DNA of 22,926 bases from Conidiobolus incongruus B7586. Its lineage: Eukaryota > Entomophthoromycota > Entomophthoromycetes > Entomophthorales > Conidiobolaceae. Below the pieces are notes generated by a model. The model did no database searches, was not told the DNA's origin, and saw only the letters and a program-made list of their open reading frames with translations. How positions within the stretch are numbered: the stretch's first letter is position 1; the number at the start of each line of letters is the position of its first letter. The position numbers were made by a program, and so were the translations under genes. This document shows positions 21,840 to 22,926 of this stretch, in pieces. The stretch is from positions 1-22,926 of the forward strand of contig JNEM01011616.1 in assembly GCA_000697335.1 (NCBI GenBank), written 5' to 3'.

Positions 21840-22926
21840 GTCATATTTCATCTCCTTTTATTAATTTACTATTCTCCTCCCTTTCAAATTTTTTATTGAT
21901 TTATTCTTGATTATAATATGTTGTTATTATTATCTCATATTTACAACACTTATTATTCTATATTTGAATTTACTAATTTATAACTATTCTTATAAAATGT
22001 TTTTAAAATAATATTCCTTCATATTGAATGATTATTATTTATGTTTGAATTGATTAATAATATAAATATTTGGTATTCGGATATAAAAGCCAAGTAATTT
22101 TCAATTATTGCACCCAGTCAATAAATATAAGATATAGATCACTAATTGTACATTATTGAATTATCTTACAAGTTAACACTTGCTTTGATATTGTATATTT
22201 ATTAAAATCAGTTTTAATGACACACATTTTTACATTGTTTCTTTCAATATTGTATAAAACCAATAAACCAATGAATATAATATAAAATACTATATTTTTA
22301 ATATATAGGTATGTTATCAACCAATATCTAGGAATTTGAATAAATATTAGAGATTAATAAATGGTAATGTTATACTAAAAATTATAATCAATGAATTTGT
22401 TAGACAGGTCTAAAAACAATTTACAATATTAAAATATCAAATTTCAAGTTCTTGATTTCAATATGACAGATATTTTATAGATTTTATGAAAATTTAAATC
22501 ATAGCTGTCAAGTAAGTCATCTTGATGATTTTTCAATAAATATAACCATTAGGAAATGACACCAATCTTCAAGAAATATCATTGATATAATAAACTTGTG
22601 TTTATATTGTTTATATTATTTTATATTCTATTAAAATCAAAATTATATTAAATATTTTTAAATAAGATTTCAAGAATAATAATTATATAACCACTATTAT
22701 AAATCTTTATTTTATTACTCTGTATTTTTAATAATAGGAATTTTTTGTGATTAAAAATAAATAAATATTTTAATATATAATATATAAAAATAAATATATA
22801 ATATAAATTTAATAGTTTTTTTTATTATTAATAACTTTTTGTTATACTCTTAATAAAGATTTAACACTTAAAAAATAGTTTTTTTTAAAGATTGAAATTT
22901 GATGTTTTATAAACCAATTAATTTTT
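21840..22926. other. AT-rich terminal region, no gene seen
   Basis: After about 22000 the composition is ordinary AT-rich spacer with stops in every frame. A T-excess continues weakly to about 22000. No coding exon, RNA gene or repeat array was recognised up to the window edge. Confidence 0.6.

Noticed and set aside
1-22926. Mobile elements, retroelement remains or virus-like copies
   Set aside because: No reverse transcriptase, integrase, transposase or capsid-like coding stretch, and no long terminal repeats, were recognised anywhere in the window.

Overview
The window looks like a piece of an AT-rich fungal nuclear genome. Intergenic DNA is very poor in G and C, while genes stand out as islands with more C-ending codons. 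The genes are cut by many short introns, mostly 49-60 bases, with GTAAGT-like donors, occasional TACTAAC/CTAAT branch sites and TTTAG-type acceptors. An Erd1-like EXS protein and a CYS3/MetR/Zip1-type bZIP protein point to fungi. The base composition and intron density would suit an early-diverging (zygomycete-grade) lineage, but that placement is an inference. No bacterial-type operon, tRNA, rRNA, CRISPR array or recognisable transposable element was found.

Five protein genes can be supported, all on the + strand. (1) 2437-3939: an Erd1-like, SPX-less EXS membrane protein of 426 residues in five exons. (2) 6553-8615: a mitochondrial-type class II fumarase of 496 residues in ten exons. (3) 9487-11900: a 786-residue protein with a long acidic N-terminal half and a WD40-like C-terminal half, in two exons. 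(4) 13809-16866: a Sac2/INPP5F-type phosphoinositide phosphatase of about 945 residues in four exons. (5) 20149-20886: a 245-residue bZIP transcription factor in one coding exon. Exon joins were worked out by reading frame and by agreement with the protein families. The genes do not form an obvious pathway; they look like ordinary neighbours: Golgi phosphate/retention, TCA cycle, an unknown WD protein, phosphoinositide turnover and transcription.

The spacers (1-2436, 3940-6552, 8616-9486, 11901-13808, 16867-20034 and about 21840-22926) are AT-rich and mostly featureless. They contain a few palindromes, (TA)n tracts and a promoter-like stub near 4470-4560.

The part most worth a second look is about 20887-21730, downstream of the bZIP stop codon. 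This stretch is pyrimidine-rich on the + strand and clearly richer in G and C than the spacers. It begins with a probable 51-base 3' UTR intron that has two competing donors. It holds several good hairpins and a two-domain foldable segment (21508-21701) containing a repeated CGACTA...TGGAAC...TGATCACGA module. It could be an unusually long structured 3' UTR or a separate non-coding RNA. I could not match it to any known RNA family. I see no clear case for a wholly new multi-gene system.
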